Of a stretch of 43,294 bases of DNA, positions 32,549-41,589 are shown one piece after another (within the stretch, counting starts at the first letter, position 1; each line of letters starts with the position of its first letter). Source of the stretch: Chara braunii (lineage: Eukaryota; Streptophyta; Charophyceae; Charales; Characeae); assembly GCA_003427395.1 (NCBI GenBank), contig BFEA01000170.1, positions 774,247 to 817,540 of the forward strand, in the 5' to 3' direction. Under the pieces are notes generated by a model, which ran no database searches, was not told the origin of the DNA, and worked only from the letters and a program-made list of their open reading frames with translations. Position numbers and translations under genes: made by a program.

Positions 32549-32567
32549 CCATCGATAGGATGAGCAA
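32549..32567. repeat. 19-base direct repeat, right copy
   Basis: Exact copy of 25944-25962; see that entry. Confidence 0.85.
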
Positions 32568-33425
32568 AATCGAATGAATCTAATGCTATAACATGAAAAT
32601 ATACACTGCCACACTCCCCCGCCCCCCCTCCCCTTCTACTGTACAAACTGTTGAGTATGTTCATATGTTTTGCGCATGTTCGAATGGGCTGCAGTAGTTA
32701 AAAAATATATACATATATAAATCTAATTAAAACGTAGTGCCATATGGCGCGTTTTGAAGTAACGGGGATCAAAGGGTAGTTTTTTTTCGTTAGTTATTTT
32801 TTTAATTCTTTTTAAATTACTTTCTTTTTTATTTTTTTTCGTTCTTCTTTTTCGTGACATCGTTTAACTGCGCCTGTTTCATTTTAAGAATAGGTTGCAG
32901 CTACATGATGCACCCGAATTTGACTTCTTCCCGTGCCAGATGCAGGCATGTGGTGACGGGGAGATGACCATGGTAAACTTAACTGTAGTTTGACTCTGTG
33001 AAAAAACGAGAAGAGGGAAGGGTGCCTCCTCGTTTGAAATGACGAGAGAAAATGAGGGGGCACTGGGTAAGTAATAAAAGGAAAAAAAAAATGAAGGAAA
33101 AAAACAAAATAGGGAAAATAAAAACAAAGAAATGGCCACGTATGTGACCACGGTAGTGATTGGGTGAGTGTGTGAATGTCTGTGAGTACGAGTGGGGCTG
33201 AGTCGGTTCTTTTTTGGAACATGATCAATAATGGTTGGGTACAGCCATTCTCTGAGGCATGTGACCTGACGGGAAAGCCAGATGCTTCAGGGATTGGAAG
33301 AACTTGGTTCCCCTAGGGAAACATCAAGGATTTTGGCCCTTGACCGTGAGTTAAGATCAAGGGTCTGACCCAATTCCAATTTTTGGACTGTGGGCCAAGC
33401 TATTGCCCACAGTCCTTCAGCTGGC

Positions 33426-33433
33426 TATAAAAG
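33426..33433 (+). promoter_or_regulatory. TATA box of LTR A3
   Basis: TATAAAAG lies between GCTGGC and GCCAGC, so the box sits in the loop of a 6-pair palindrome. It aligns with the A1 box at 1011. Confidence 0.6.
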
Positions 33434-33480
33434 CCAGCAACACCCACACTTGCCTCACGATTGTTGAGGCTGTGATGTTA

Positions 33481-33507
33481 CTCACTTGCACTTCAAGTGC
33501 AAATGAG
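33481..33507. repeat. Promoter-proximal palindrome in LTR A3
   Basis: TTGCACTT/AAGTGCAA with outer CTCA/TGAG pairs, about 50 bases after the TATA box. It is in the same place as the A1/A2 palindromes but has a different sequence. Confidence 0.55.
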
Positions 33508-34894
33508 CTCCATCACAATGTGAGGGGAAGTGTTGTTGACGGGGGTCTGTAGAGAAGTAGAGAGAGTGAGAGAAGGGCAACCATAGGCAGAGCAAGAGAT
33601 CTCACTAACTCACCCCCGCGTTGGTGCTGCGATTGGTAGGTTGCGTCGGAGCTAGATTGGACGGCAAGTGACAGACGTCGGGAAGGTGCTGTACGTTTCG
33701 CCACACAGCAGCACCTGGTTTTCTATATGGAGAAAAGTGTTGTCCATTTGGCCGCACGACAAAGGCAACATTTCCAGTCGGGTCGTGCTGCAAAATTTTG
33801 GGCGCGTCAACAAAAATGTTTTTAAGGGGCAGTGCTGCCGAAATCTTGTGGCGCAGTGGAACCATTATTTCAGTGTGTGATTAGCTGATAGTGCTCCAAG
33901 GCTGCCGTCAACCATGGTACCGTTTTGATTGTACGGCGAGCGGCAGTTCCACCGTTAATTGTTTGTGGAGTGATGCGTGGCGATTGTGACACGGTTAAAC
34001 ATGATCCGAAAGTAGTATGGGCGTTGATGCACGTTTGAGATCGTGCAACATGGGTACGTGAACCAACAACTTTGTTTTGAATACGCAGGTCCGTGTGGGG
34101 ATTGTTGGAGTTCGAGGCGTGTGTGGTTTTCACCCGGGGCCACCTTTTTTTTTTTTTGCACGGTTCGAACGATATTGGTGTTTGGGACCATCCGGTGTTG
34201 CAGGTGAGAGTGTGGAACCATATGAGACTATGTTTGGACTAATTGGGATCAACTTGAGGTTGGGACGCGAATGGTTCTAGTGGCTGTCTTGTGCGGACAC
34301 TGTATCGTTTAGTGGGACATACAAGTTGTGGAGTAGGCTGTATATTTTGGAATTTAATAACGGTTATCTTTTATTTAATTCGGATATTACTCGACTTTCT
34401 TAAGTGAGTTGATTCAAAATTCACTCAAGGTTAGTTTATTGACTCAAATTTTTCTTCTTACCTGTGTGAACCCACACTTGCAACGGAAAAAATGCAAGGC
34501 AAAATATTATGTTTTTCAACGTTTACTGTGAGTTGATACGACTTTAATATATCCTTACATATGTGCATGTCATATTTTCTTTTGCTGAAAGTTTGTTTAT
34601 TTGTATTCTGTAATCAGTTTGTCAGTGTTTATCGAACTCATGTCAACGTGTCCCAACACGTTTAAACATGTATCAACTAACTTCCAACTTAAAAAGAGTA
34701 TCTTTCAACTTCGTCTCAGCACCGTACTTTTTCTCTGGGGTGTGTCGAAGGAAACGTACGCGCATTTTCAGGAGACGTAGTTGAAGAGCGGAAAGAGGTG
34801 ATAGACGTTGTCACGTGTGCTACAATTGACATATAAAAATATATTGTGTATACGAGACAGACGTAGTTATTAGTTAAAAAAAATGCATACAACT

Positions 34895-34969
34895 TGCACA
34901 CTGAAGATATTTATAGAGGAGCTTAACTTATGTCCACCTTCTGCGTACTTTGTTTATAGAACATTTTTT
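34895..34969. repeat. Dispersed 75-base repeat, copy 1
   Basis: TGCACACTGAAGATATTTAT starts a block that recurs at 36371-36443 with about 10 differences, including TGTCCACCTTCTG and TTTGTTTATAG. Confidence 0.75.
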
Positions 34970-35159
34970 GTTTTGTTAATATAAAAAAATACCCGTGTTT
35001 ATCACCATTGGTTTGCTACAATTCATTTTTCTATCCTAGCGGAGGTCGTGATATACGTTCTGTACTTCATTGGTTGGACACAGAACCGTGTGCGTAGAGT
35101 TGTGCCAGTTAATCTTTACTTTTATTTAAACCGTCTGTGTGCGCGAAATATGCGGCACA

Positions 35160-35255
35160 TCAACATGTCTTAGTCGGCAGGTGCGTCGTACTTCGATGCA
35201 CAATTACACCGCAATGTCTCGAATGCGTACGCACCTGCCGACCACGATATGTTGA
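35160..35255. repeat. Small foldback
   Basis: The two 27-base arms share TCAACAT and GTCGGCAGGTGCGT in inverted orientation, with a few mismatches and a 42-base centre. It is MITE-like but too short to classify. Confidence 0.5.
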
Positions 35256-35735
35256 CTGCAAAATCACTGCACCGAAGTGTTGATTACGGGCAATTGAACC
35301 GGAAAATGCATAACATCTGATTGGTTGACGTCTAACCGTTTATTTTGATGAAATTACTTATGTGTTCATATTATGTAATCCTAACATGTGTGGGTCAACA
35401 TGCGCTTCGTATATCTATAGAAACTGTACAAATTTTTCCATGAGCGATCAGGCTCCGGGCCATCACACCCGGGCGTGTGTGAGGGTCAGGAAACCCGGGT
35501 ACGACAAAAGTTGTTCAAAAAAAAATAAAAAATAAAATAAAATCGCGGTCCAGGGGTTTTCTGCGCTCTCCGAGATGAGCCCGAATCTGGCCTTGCGTCT
35601 TCTTCTGCTAACTGCCTGTCAAGGGGGAGGGGGAGGAGGTTCCGTGAGGAATGGAGGTGTGCCCCTCAGCCTCACGTTGTTCGGTTTGCAATTCCGCACG
35701 ACATGTTTTTTTTCAAAATTTTTATGGAATATTTA

Positions 35736-35774
<39 letters not shown>

Positions 35775-35853
35775 TTTTCGGCTGAGGTCGCCCGGGACCA
35801 TGCCCGGGGGGGGCATCTTCGGCCGGTCGCCCAGTAGCTGAACCCTCGTTGCG

Positions 35854-36350
35854 CGGCGCTCACTGAAGGGTGGAGGTGTTGGACAAAGGATGACAAATGA
35901 ACGACAACACAACTTTGTTTTTTCCGAAGGTGGTCAAGATAACGGCCTGATATGTCTCGGAAATCATAAGTCCCTCAAGGGTTCGGCCGGGGACGCTTGA
36001 AGACGCACGAGTTGCAGGCTGGCGTTTCCCGTCTTTCGATAGCTGCTCTTGAATGGGTTTCAAGAGTTTCTGTGACAACTCTTTACTGCCCCGAGTGTCG
36101 ATGGGCTGTCAGGCTATGCACCAACTCTTGAAAACGACTTATCAAGAGTGGTGTGGCGAGGCCCTCAGGTCGCGTGACCCTAAGGGCACACTGACAGTTG
36201 TAGAAAAAATCGCTAAAAAACCCTGATTCTGCGATAGTATGGGGTCACACAGCCACTGCACGTACGCATACGACGCAAGTGGGGAAACGAATCCTCCGGC
36301 GTGCCTGGCTGCAGGGCAACGAGATTTGCGGGGGCTGCCCCGGCGGCGTA
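35854..36350. repeat. About 500-base duplicated block, copy 1
   Basis: This matches 36506-37003 at roughly 85% by eye (GTGTTGGACAAAGGATGA, AAGTCCCTCAAGGGTTCGG, ACGCACGAGTTGCAGGCTGG and others). Inside, CTCTTGAA and TTCAAGAG recur in inverted pairs, for example GCTCTTGAA/TTTCAAGAG near 36028-36070. No coding is recognised. Confidence 0.8.
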
Positions 36351-36370
36351 GTCACAGACAACCCCTTTTG

Positions 36371-36443
36371 TGCACACTGAAGATATTTATACAAGAGCTT
36401 AAATAATGTCCACCTTCTGTGTATTTTGTTTATAGGAATTTTT
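36371..36443. repeat. Dispersed 75-base repeat, copy 2
   Basis: This lies between the two 500-base blocks; see 34895-34969. Confidence 0.75.
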
Positions 36444-36505
36444 TCAAGAGTTGTCAGACGTTCACTAGACATTGTTTTCAAGAGTTTCCGGCCCCTCGCC
36501 ACACA

Positions 36506-37003
36506 GCACTCTCGAAAGGGCGACAGTGTTGGACAAAGGATGAAAAACGACTGACAACACAATTTTGTTTTTTCCGAAGGCCGTCAGGATAACGACCTGA
36601 CAACTCTCGAATATCAAAAGTCCCTCAAGGGTTCGGTCGAGGACGCTTGAAAACGCACGAGTTGCAGGCTGGGGTTTCCCGTTTTTCGAGAGCTGCTCTT
36701 GAAAGGGTTTCAAGAGTTGCTCTGATATCTCTCTACTGCCCCAAGTGTCGAGAGGCTGCGTGGCGATGCACCAACTCTTGAAAATGACTTTTCAAGAGTG
36801 GTGTGGCGAGGCCCTAAGGTCGCGTGACACTAAGAGCATACTGACACTCGTAGCAAAAATCACAAAAATCGCAGATTCTGCGATAGTACGGGGTCACACA
36901 GCCAGCACAGGTACACAAATGACGCAAATGGGTAAACAAATCCTGCGGCCTGCCTGGCTGCGGGGGTAGGCAATTTGCGGGGGGCCGCCCGACGGCCTAA
37001 TCG
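36506..37003. repeat. About 500-base duplicated block, copy 2
   Basis: Direct copy of 35854-36350, offset about 650 bases. Its inverted pairs are better matched in places, such as AGCTGCTCTTGAAA/TTTCAAGAGTTGCT near 36690-36722. Confidence 0.8.
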
Positions 37004-37035
37004 TCGGTCGGAGGGGGGGGGGGGGGGGGGGGGCT

Positions 37036-37775
37036 GCCTGGCCGGTTGTCCCGTCCGGTTCGCAACCGGACAACCCAGGCGCATCACAAAAGGGGGGGTT
37101 GGTTCGATCGATTTAGAAGCGGGGGGCCTTTTTGCCCCCACAGGAGGCTGTCCAGGCCAATGAAAAAAAATAATGGGAGCCGGTAGTCCCGATTTCAACA
37201 TTTCGAAATCGGGGCCGATCTGCGTCGTCGATCTCGAAGATCGACGACCCAGACGAACACACAAACGCATGCACACACACACACACACAGACGACGATGG
37301 GAGGTGGAGGAGGAGGAGGACGACGTAGAAGAGGAGGAAGAGAAGACGGAGGAGGAGCAAATGAAGGCGGAGGAGGAGAAGGAGGAGGAGACCGGTCGCA
37401 AGGCTCAAACTGTCCCAACTATGAAGGAGGAGAAGGAGGAGGAAGAGGAGGAGGTCAATGCAACAGGGCAGGGGGGGCGGTGTGCAAGGCTGTTCCACTG
37501 CTAGACGGACGTTGCATGGAGTGGGGGAGGGCGACCTCGTGCAGGCGCCATCAGGAACGCTCCGCCCGACCCCACAAAATTTGAAATTAAAAAAAGGTCC
37601 GATCCGGACCGTCGATCTTCTTCGATTGACGGCCTAGATCGGACCTTTTTTTTTTCGAATACAGTAGGGCCCCTCCGAAATCTGAAAACGGAATCCTCCT
37701 CCCCTTGTAGATCAACAGCCCGGCCAGCGAAAAAAAAAAAACATCTGGGCCCTGCGCATATTTTGCGCAGGCCCC
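37036..37775. repeat. Cluster of strong palindromes
   Basis: Four hairpins: GCCTGG..GGTTGTCC/GGACAACC..CCAGGC (37036-37080, with an inner CCGGTT/AACCGG); GTCGTCGATCT/AGATCGACGAC (37224-37248, 11 perfect pairs); AAAAAGGTCCGATC/GATCGGACCTTTTT with inner CCGTCGATC/GATTGACGG (37591-37650); and CTGCGC/GCGCAG within GGGC/GCCC (37747-37774). Between them lie a poly-G run (about 37013-37033) and a (GGA)n tract. Confidence 0.7.
37300..37465. repeat. (GGA)n purine tract
   Basis: An almost pure G/A plus-strand tract. It creates long Glu/Gly-rich and, on the other strand, Leu/Ser/Pro-rich open frames that are not genes. Confidence 0.85.
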
Positions 37776-37873
37776 GGAAAATGAATTTTCGGGACTATCC
37801 GGTGCACTTAATCCGGCTGGATACACCGGATTTTCTGAGTGGTGCCCGGATATCCGGAAATTTAACACAGAGA

Positions 37874-37942
<69 letters not shown>

Positions 37943-37969
37943 TGTGTGTGTGTGAGAGAGAGAGAGAGA
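37874..37969. repeat. (TG)n(AG)n microsatellite
   Basis: A TG run with two interruptions passes into AG, followed by a single N at 37970. Confidence 0.95.
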
Positions 37970-38022
37970 NTCAACGGTACTCAAAATCGGCAGGTCCTCC
38001 TCCTCCTACTCCTCCTACTCCG

Positions 38023-38545
38023 TGTTACGGACATGCCAGGGCTCGATCCCTGGTCCGCGGGGACTTCCCACAAAGAACTGCATTTTTTTTATTTATTTTT
38101 TTTTCTTCGTATTTTTTTTTTACTCTTGTGATTTCAGACACTTGGCGCCATGTGCATTCCAGCGCCTGTTCCCAAACTCCTCCTTTTGGACTTTCGGATT
38201 TCGGACACTTGCCGCCATCCAGCATTCTGGCGCCACTTTCAGATTCCACATTTTTCAGCCTTGCCCTTTGGGCTTTTGCAGATTTTCCCCTGGTACCGTA
38301 CGCGACACCGGTACTTATACCGGTCCCTCGTACAGTACGGGGATTGGGTTCTCGGCCTCAGAGCTGCCGTAGTGTGACTTGCTTCTACATTGTGTTCGGG
38401 AATCCAAAATTTTGACTTTGAGACTTTGCTACTTCGTGTCTGCGTCCGTCCGCGTCGAGTCCATGTCGAGTTGAGTGAGTGTGTGTGTGTGCTCTCACTC
38501 TCCCTCTCTCTCCTGGCCTCCTTGCTCCTCCTCTGCCTCATCACA
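38023..38545 (+). mobile_element. Candidate short LTR
   Basis: It starts TGTTACGGACATGCC and ends CATCACA, so it has TG...CA ends, and it is followed one base later by an initiator-tRNA-like primer site. The 523-base length is usual for an LTR. A second copy is not found in the window, so this rests on the end structure and the primer site only. Confidence 0.45.
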
Positions 38546-38546
38546 C

Positions 38547-38558
38547 TGGTATCGGAAC
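38547..38558 (+). other. Candidate primer-binding site (initiator Met tRNA type)
   Basis: TGGTATCGGAAC differs in two bases from TGGTATCAGAGC, the common plant retroelement site complementary to the 3' end of initiator tRNA-Met. Confidence 0.45.
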
Positions 38559-38930
38559 GGCTACGACCCTCCCTCCCTCCCAACTGCGTCGTCGACACAT
38601 CATCGTTGTCGTTGCCTCGTCATCGTCGACGTCAAGACCTCCCCCGCCTCTGTGCCACGTCATTATTGCCATCGAGATCACCGACGCTATGCCACGTCAG
38701 CATTGTCGAGGACGTGCCACGTCACCGCTGCCGTGCTCCTCGTCGCTGCCTTGATCCTCGTCGTCGCCACTACCAGGTAAGCAACAAATTTTATTTATTT
38801 ATTTATTTATTTTATTCTCCTTCTTCTGTTCTTTCTCTTCTTCTTCTTATTTTCTTCTTTTTCTCTTCCACTTATCTTCCTTTTCTTCTTCTTCTTATCC
38901 TCTTTTCTGTTCCGTTACCCCTCGATCTTG
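38559..38930 (+). other. Leader with splice-donor-like site
   Basis: This follows the candidate primer site. GTGCCACGTCA-type strings recur three times (near 38661, 38690 and 38716), and CTACCAG|GTAAGC at 38768-38780 is a good splice-donor match. It then passes into T/C-rich sequence. No protein is recognised. Confidence 0.35.
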
Positions 38931-39132
38931 AAATTGAAACCATCGATTTCAAATCGAAATCGATCCCAATTTGATTTTTTCCTTCCTCGCTTGCCCCCGC
39001 CCCGACTTCGATTCGAAATCAACATCGATTTCAAATCGAAGTCGCAATCGATTTCAATTCGAAATCGACATCGTAATCGATTTCCAATCAAAATCGAAAT
39101 CGATTCAACTTCGAATTGATTACGACTCGATT
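38930..39132. repeat. ATCGAAATCGATT-type degenerate array
   Basis: Overlapping strings such as ATCGATTTCAAATCGAA recur more than ten times in 200 bases on either strand sense. They are self-complementary in many registers. Confidence 0.75.
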
Positions 39133-39169
39133 ACCCCCCGGCCCCCCTGGACCCCCCCGTCACCTGCCC

Positions 39170-39722
39170 CGACTCCCGCGCCCTCCTTTCTTCCCGCGCG
39201 CCTATCTCTCTCCCGCCCGTCAACTCTTCCCCCCTCCTCCTCCGCCTCCTCCTCGTCCTCCTTTCTCCTCCTCCTCGTCCTCCTTTCTCCTCCTCCTCCT
39301 CCTCCTTTCTCCCCCTCCCTTCGTTATTATTATTATTTTTTTTTCCGTTAAGGCAACTGAAAATCGACAGGTCCTTCTCCTCCTCTACCTTTCTTCTACT
39401 CCTCCTCCTTTCTCCTCCTCCTCCTCCTCCTCCTTCATTTTCTTTTGTTTTTTTCCCGTTAAGGCAACTCAAAATCGGCACGTCCTCCTCCTCCTCCATT
39501 CTCCTCCTCCTTTCTCCTCCTCCTCCTTCGTTTTCTACTCCCTTTTTCCCGTTAAGGCAACTCAAAATCGGTAGGTCCTCCTCCTCTCCTCCTCTCCTCC
39601 TCCTCCCACTCCTCCTCCTCCTCCTTTTTCCTCCTCCTCCTCCTCCTCCTCCTCCTTTCTCCTCCTCCCCCTCCTCGTTTCTCCTCCTTGTTTCTCCTCC
39701 TCCTCCTCCTCCTCCTCCTCTA
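39170..39722. repeat. (CTC)n pyrimidine tract with embedded minisatellite
   Basis: Mostly CTC repeats, interrupted by three units at about 39346-39372, 39449-39484 and 39550-39575. Each contains CCGTTAAGGCAACT and AAAATCGGCAGGTCC or a close variant, about 100 bases apart. A fourth diverged unit lies before the candidate LTR at 37971-37998. Overlapping Pro/Ser/Leu or Glu/Arg ORFs are artefacts. Confidence 0.8.
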
Positions 39723-40051
39723 TGTAGCGGTACCCCTACGGACCAGGGTCCGGTACCAGGTTGCTCCGTACCTGGACCTAAGCCGGTATATTACTTCGGC
39801 CTAGGCCCAGGGCAAGAAGTTGATTCATTCACTGTTCATTCGTTCATTGCCAGACTGGACTTTCACTCAGCTGCTGCTTCTTGTGTGTGTTCATATCCTC
39901 TCTCTCTCTCTCACACAATCTTCGCACGTTGTCGCACTTTTTCCAGCCGAGCCACTTCGGGCGACCGGAAAGCCAACAGGCTGTCACGCAGGATTTTTTT
40001 TTTGTATCTTGCTTGCAATAAATAAAACTAATTAATCCCTTCCTGTTGTGT
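39723..40051 (+). other. Possible LTR or gene end with AATAAA signal
   Basis: It starts TGTAGCGGTACCCC and carries inverted GGTACC/CAGG-rich pairs, including GGTCCGG-ACCAGG and CCTGGACC. A CT microsatellite and CAATAAATAAA at about 40015-40025 follow, which could serve as poly-A signals. The end is not defined, and no second copy was found. Confidence 0.25.
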
Positions 40052-40512
40052 AGGTCCGACTTCGAGCGAGACCCTTCAATTGCGGTTTTCGCCGGTCCCC
40101 GGTCTTAGGAATCTTTTATTTTGATTCGGAACAGCAGAGAATTATGCAAATAATAACCATAAAATTATGAGGTGCTATGCATGCATCAATTATGTCAATC
40201 TGATTTTGAGAATTGTGACAGAATCATCCAACAAGACAAATAATCATGCATAAACAACGCACGAAGCAATATCGACTGACTTTAGCAAAGGCAAGATCAA
40301 GTGAATGAGGAAAGAATGAAAACTCATAATAATCTCAGAAAATACACATAAACAAGCATGGTCAGCACCTCTCAAGAGTCCTCACTCATCCCTCAGGTCA
40401 GTCTCTCTCAATCTCTTTTCACTGATCTTCTCTGGTGCCGTGACCCACGCCCACGTACAATCTGAGACTGAGGCTAGGTGACAAAATGCCACCTGAAGCC
40501 AGCAAGCTCTGA
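40052..40512. other. Spacer downstream of the minus-strand genes
   Basis: AT-moderate sequence without recognised features. It would hold the 3' untranslated part of the minus-strand gene. No clear poly-A signal was singled out. Confidence 0.4.
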
Positions 40513-41124
40513 TCATGACCATCCGAGGCACATGACATGGTAATTAACCATGGAGCAAAACTCCTCCCACAAAGCAGGCAGTCCGTCCACTGAAAAGACT
40601 CCTCGTCTTCGGTAAGGATACTCGGTGGGCTCAGTCAGCGCCTCAACGTCGATCACTGCCGGAGAGATGTACCTCTTGGCCAAACCAATCACATTCACCC
40701 AACTCGTGTCATCTATGAGAAGAGACGGGACTAGAGGCCTAAGATAGTCAGTATAAACCATCGGCCCGAAGCTGCGGACCAACGTAGCGCCACTCTCATC
40801 GAGCTCCCTCTCTCTCTGCTCAAGGTATTCGGTGGCTGAGATCCAGACTAGATCGAAAAGTTCATGAGCCTCCTTGCCCTTCTTCAGGTAGGGCCTCAGA
40901 TCGTGGATAGTGCCATCAACAAAACTGGTCTGGACAATGAAGATTGACAGATCTCCCTGTCTGAAACCAATGACACTGACACACTGATAACGGAATGTCT
41001 CCTTGCATGAGAACCGGTTGAGGCTGGCCAACACTGACTCACTGACTGGCGTAGACTGAACTGTGCTCATGAGTACTCTTGCCAGTGCAAACCGACCAGA
41101 TAGTCCCAGAGAACTGACTATCAA
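40513..41124 (-). CDS. Hypothetical protein, 203 aa
   Basis: This is the longest open frame in the window not explained by gaps or simple repeats. Its composition is balanced and protein-like, unlike the low-complexity frames elsewhere. I recognise no family. The first Met is at 41124; a second at 41070 begins MSTVQSTPVSE and may be the real start, because the upstream 18 residues adjoin repeat-like sequence. Visible features are a predicted mixed alpha/beta pattern, a charged helix-like stretch (KKGKEAHELF, then EYLEQRERELDE around residues 80-110), and a Trp/Cys-containing C-terminus (LWEEFCSMVNYHVMCLGWS). There is no signal peptide or membrane span. It lies 125 bases after the 111-aa frame on the same strand, with GATTGCTGAT-type repeats between them. 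They could be exons of one gene, tandem genes or relics of an integrated element; no splice junction is evident. Function unknown. Confidence 0.5.
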   Translation of the reverse strand: MIVSSLGLSGRFALARVLMSTVQSTPVSESVLASLNRFSCKETFRYQCVSVIGFRQGDLSIFIVQTSFVDGTIHDLRPYLKKGKEAHELFDLVWISATEYLEQRERELDESGATLVRSFGPMVYTDYLRPLVPSLLIDDTSWVNVIGLAKRYISPAVIDVEALTEPTEYPYRRRGVFSVDGLPALWEEFCSMVNYHVMCLGWS

Positions 41125-41249
41125 ACTGATCGCAGGGAACTGATTGCTAGAAACTGATCACTAATAGCTGATCGCTGATGATTAATTGCTGATTAAATGA
41201 CTGCTGAATGTCCGAATAAGTGAGTCGTTCTTATTCAGAGACAAAACGC

Positions 41250-41585
41250 TCACTGATGGCTGCCAACAGTCCTTCTTGCCTCCTCAATAGTACCCACATA
41301 AGTTACGGTGGCGCATAGTCTGCCGTTCTTATCATGCAAGTAGTATGTGTACTCGATTTTTGTATGATTCCTCACGAGGGCCAGTGCATGTTCCATCATC
41401 ATAGTAGTCCGCAGATTGTATTCCTCAACTGCACTCTCCCTCCAGGTCTCTTCAGTGCTCTGATACAGCGAGCAGGAGACTCTAACTGTGTTGCTACTAT
41501 CCATATTCTCGCCGATCTCTCGCTGCATCAATTCACCCAGCTCGAGACGGGTGACTCTTGGAAGATCCAGGTATGAGAAGGCCAT
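41250..41585 (-). CDS. Hypothetical protein, 111 aa
   Basis: An open frame with balanced composition; the family is not recognised. The N-terminal half (MAFSYLDLPRVTRLELGELM) looks helical. The C-terminal half alternates hydrophobic residues like beta strands (KIEYTYYLHDKNGRLCATVT), then ends with a helix-like EEARRTV. The same strand-turn-strand-helix layout occurs in the short frame at 42697-42906: IEY, Y, a G at the turn, L, T, E and AR line up without gaps, with 10 identities in 32 positions by eye. That supports real coding and a small local family. There is no signal peptide or membrane span. It could be a separate gene or an exon of a longer one. Function unknown. Confidence 0.5.
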   Translation of the reverse strand: MAFSYLDLPRVTRLELGELMQREIGENMDSSNTVRVSCSLYQSTEETWRESAVEEYNLRTTMMMEHALALVRNHTKIEYTYYLHDKNGRLCATVTYVGTIEEARRTVGSHQ

Positions 41586-41589
41586 TGGG

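Larger units (their letters stand above)
32508..34485 (+). mobile_element. LTR A3, right part (truncated)
   Basis: After the B copy, A-like sequence resumes. From about 32728 (GTGCCATATGGCGC) it follows A1/A2 more loosely: GGTTCCCCTAGGG, a TATA box, a promoter-proximal palindrome, one GGCAGTGCTGCCGAAAT unit near 33831 and CCTGTGTGAACCCACACTT at 34461-34479. The 3' module present in A1, A2 and B is absent, so the LTR is truncated or replaced after 34485. Confidence 0.55.
34486..35853. other. Unassigned AT-rich spacer
   Basis: No gene is recognised. It contains a 75-base sequence that recurs at 36371 (34895-34969), a foldback (35160-35255), a GC-rich CCCGGG-containing block near 35455-35500, and a (TA)n run at about 35740-35766. 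Confidence 0.5.

Noticed and set aside
36860-37498. 212-residue minus-strand frame rich in Leu and Ser
   Set aside because: Generated by the (GGA)n tract, poly-G and a CA repeat; no protein-like composition.
38032-38055. tRNA T-arm-like sequence (CAGGGCTCGATCCCTGG)
   Set aside because: It is a simple palindrome; the stem register does not fit a T-arm with a 7-base loop, and no D-arm or anticodon arm lies upstream.
38390-39574. Several Pro/Ser/Leu or Glu/Arg frames of 100-190 residues
   Set aside because: They follow CTC and TTC repeats and overlap on both strands; no domain.
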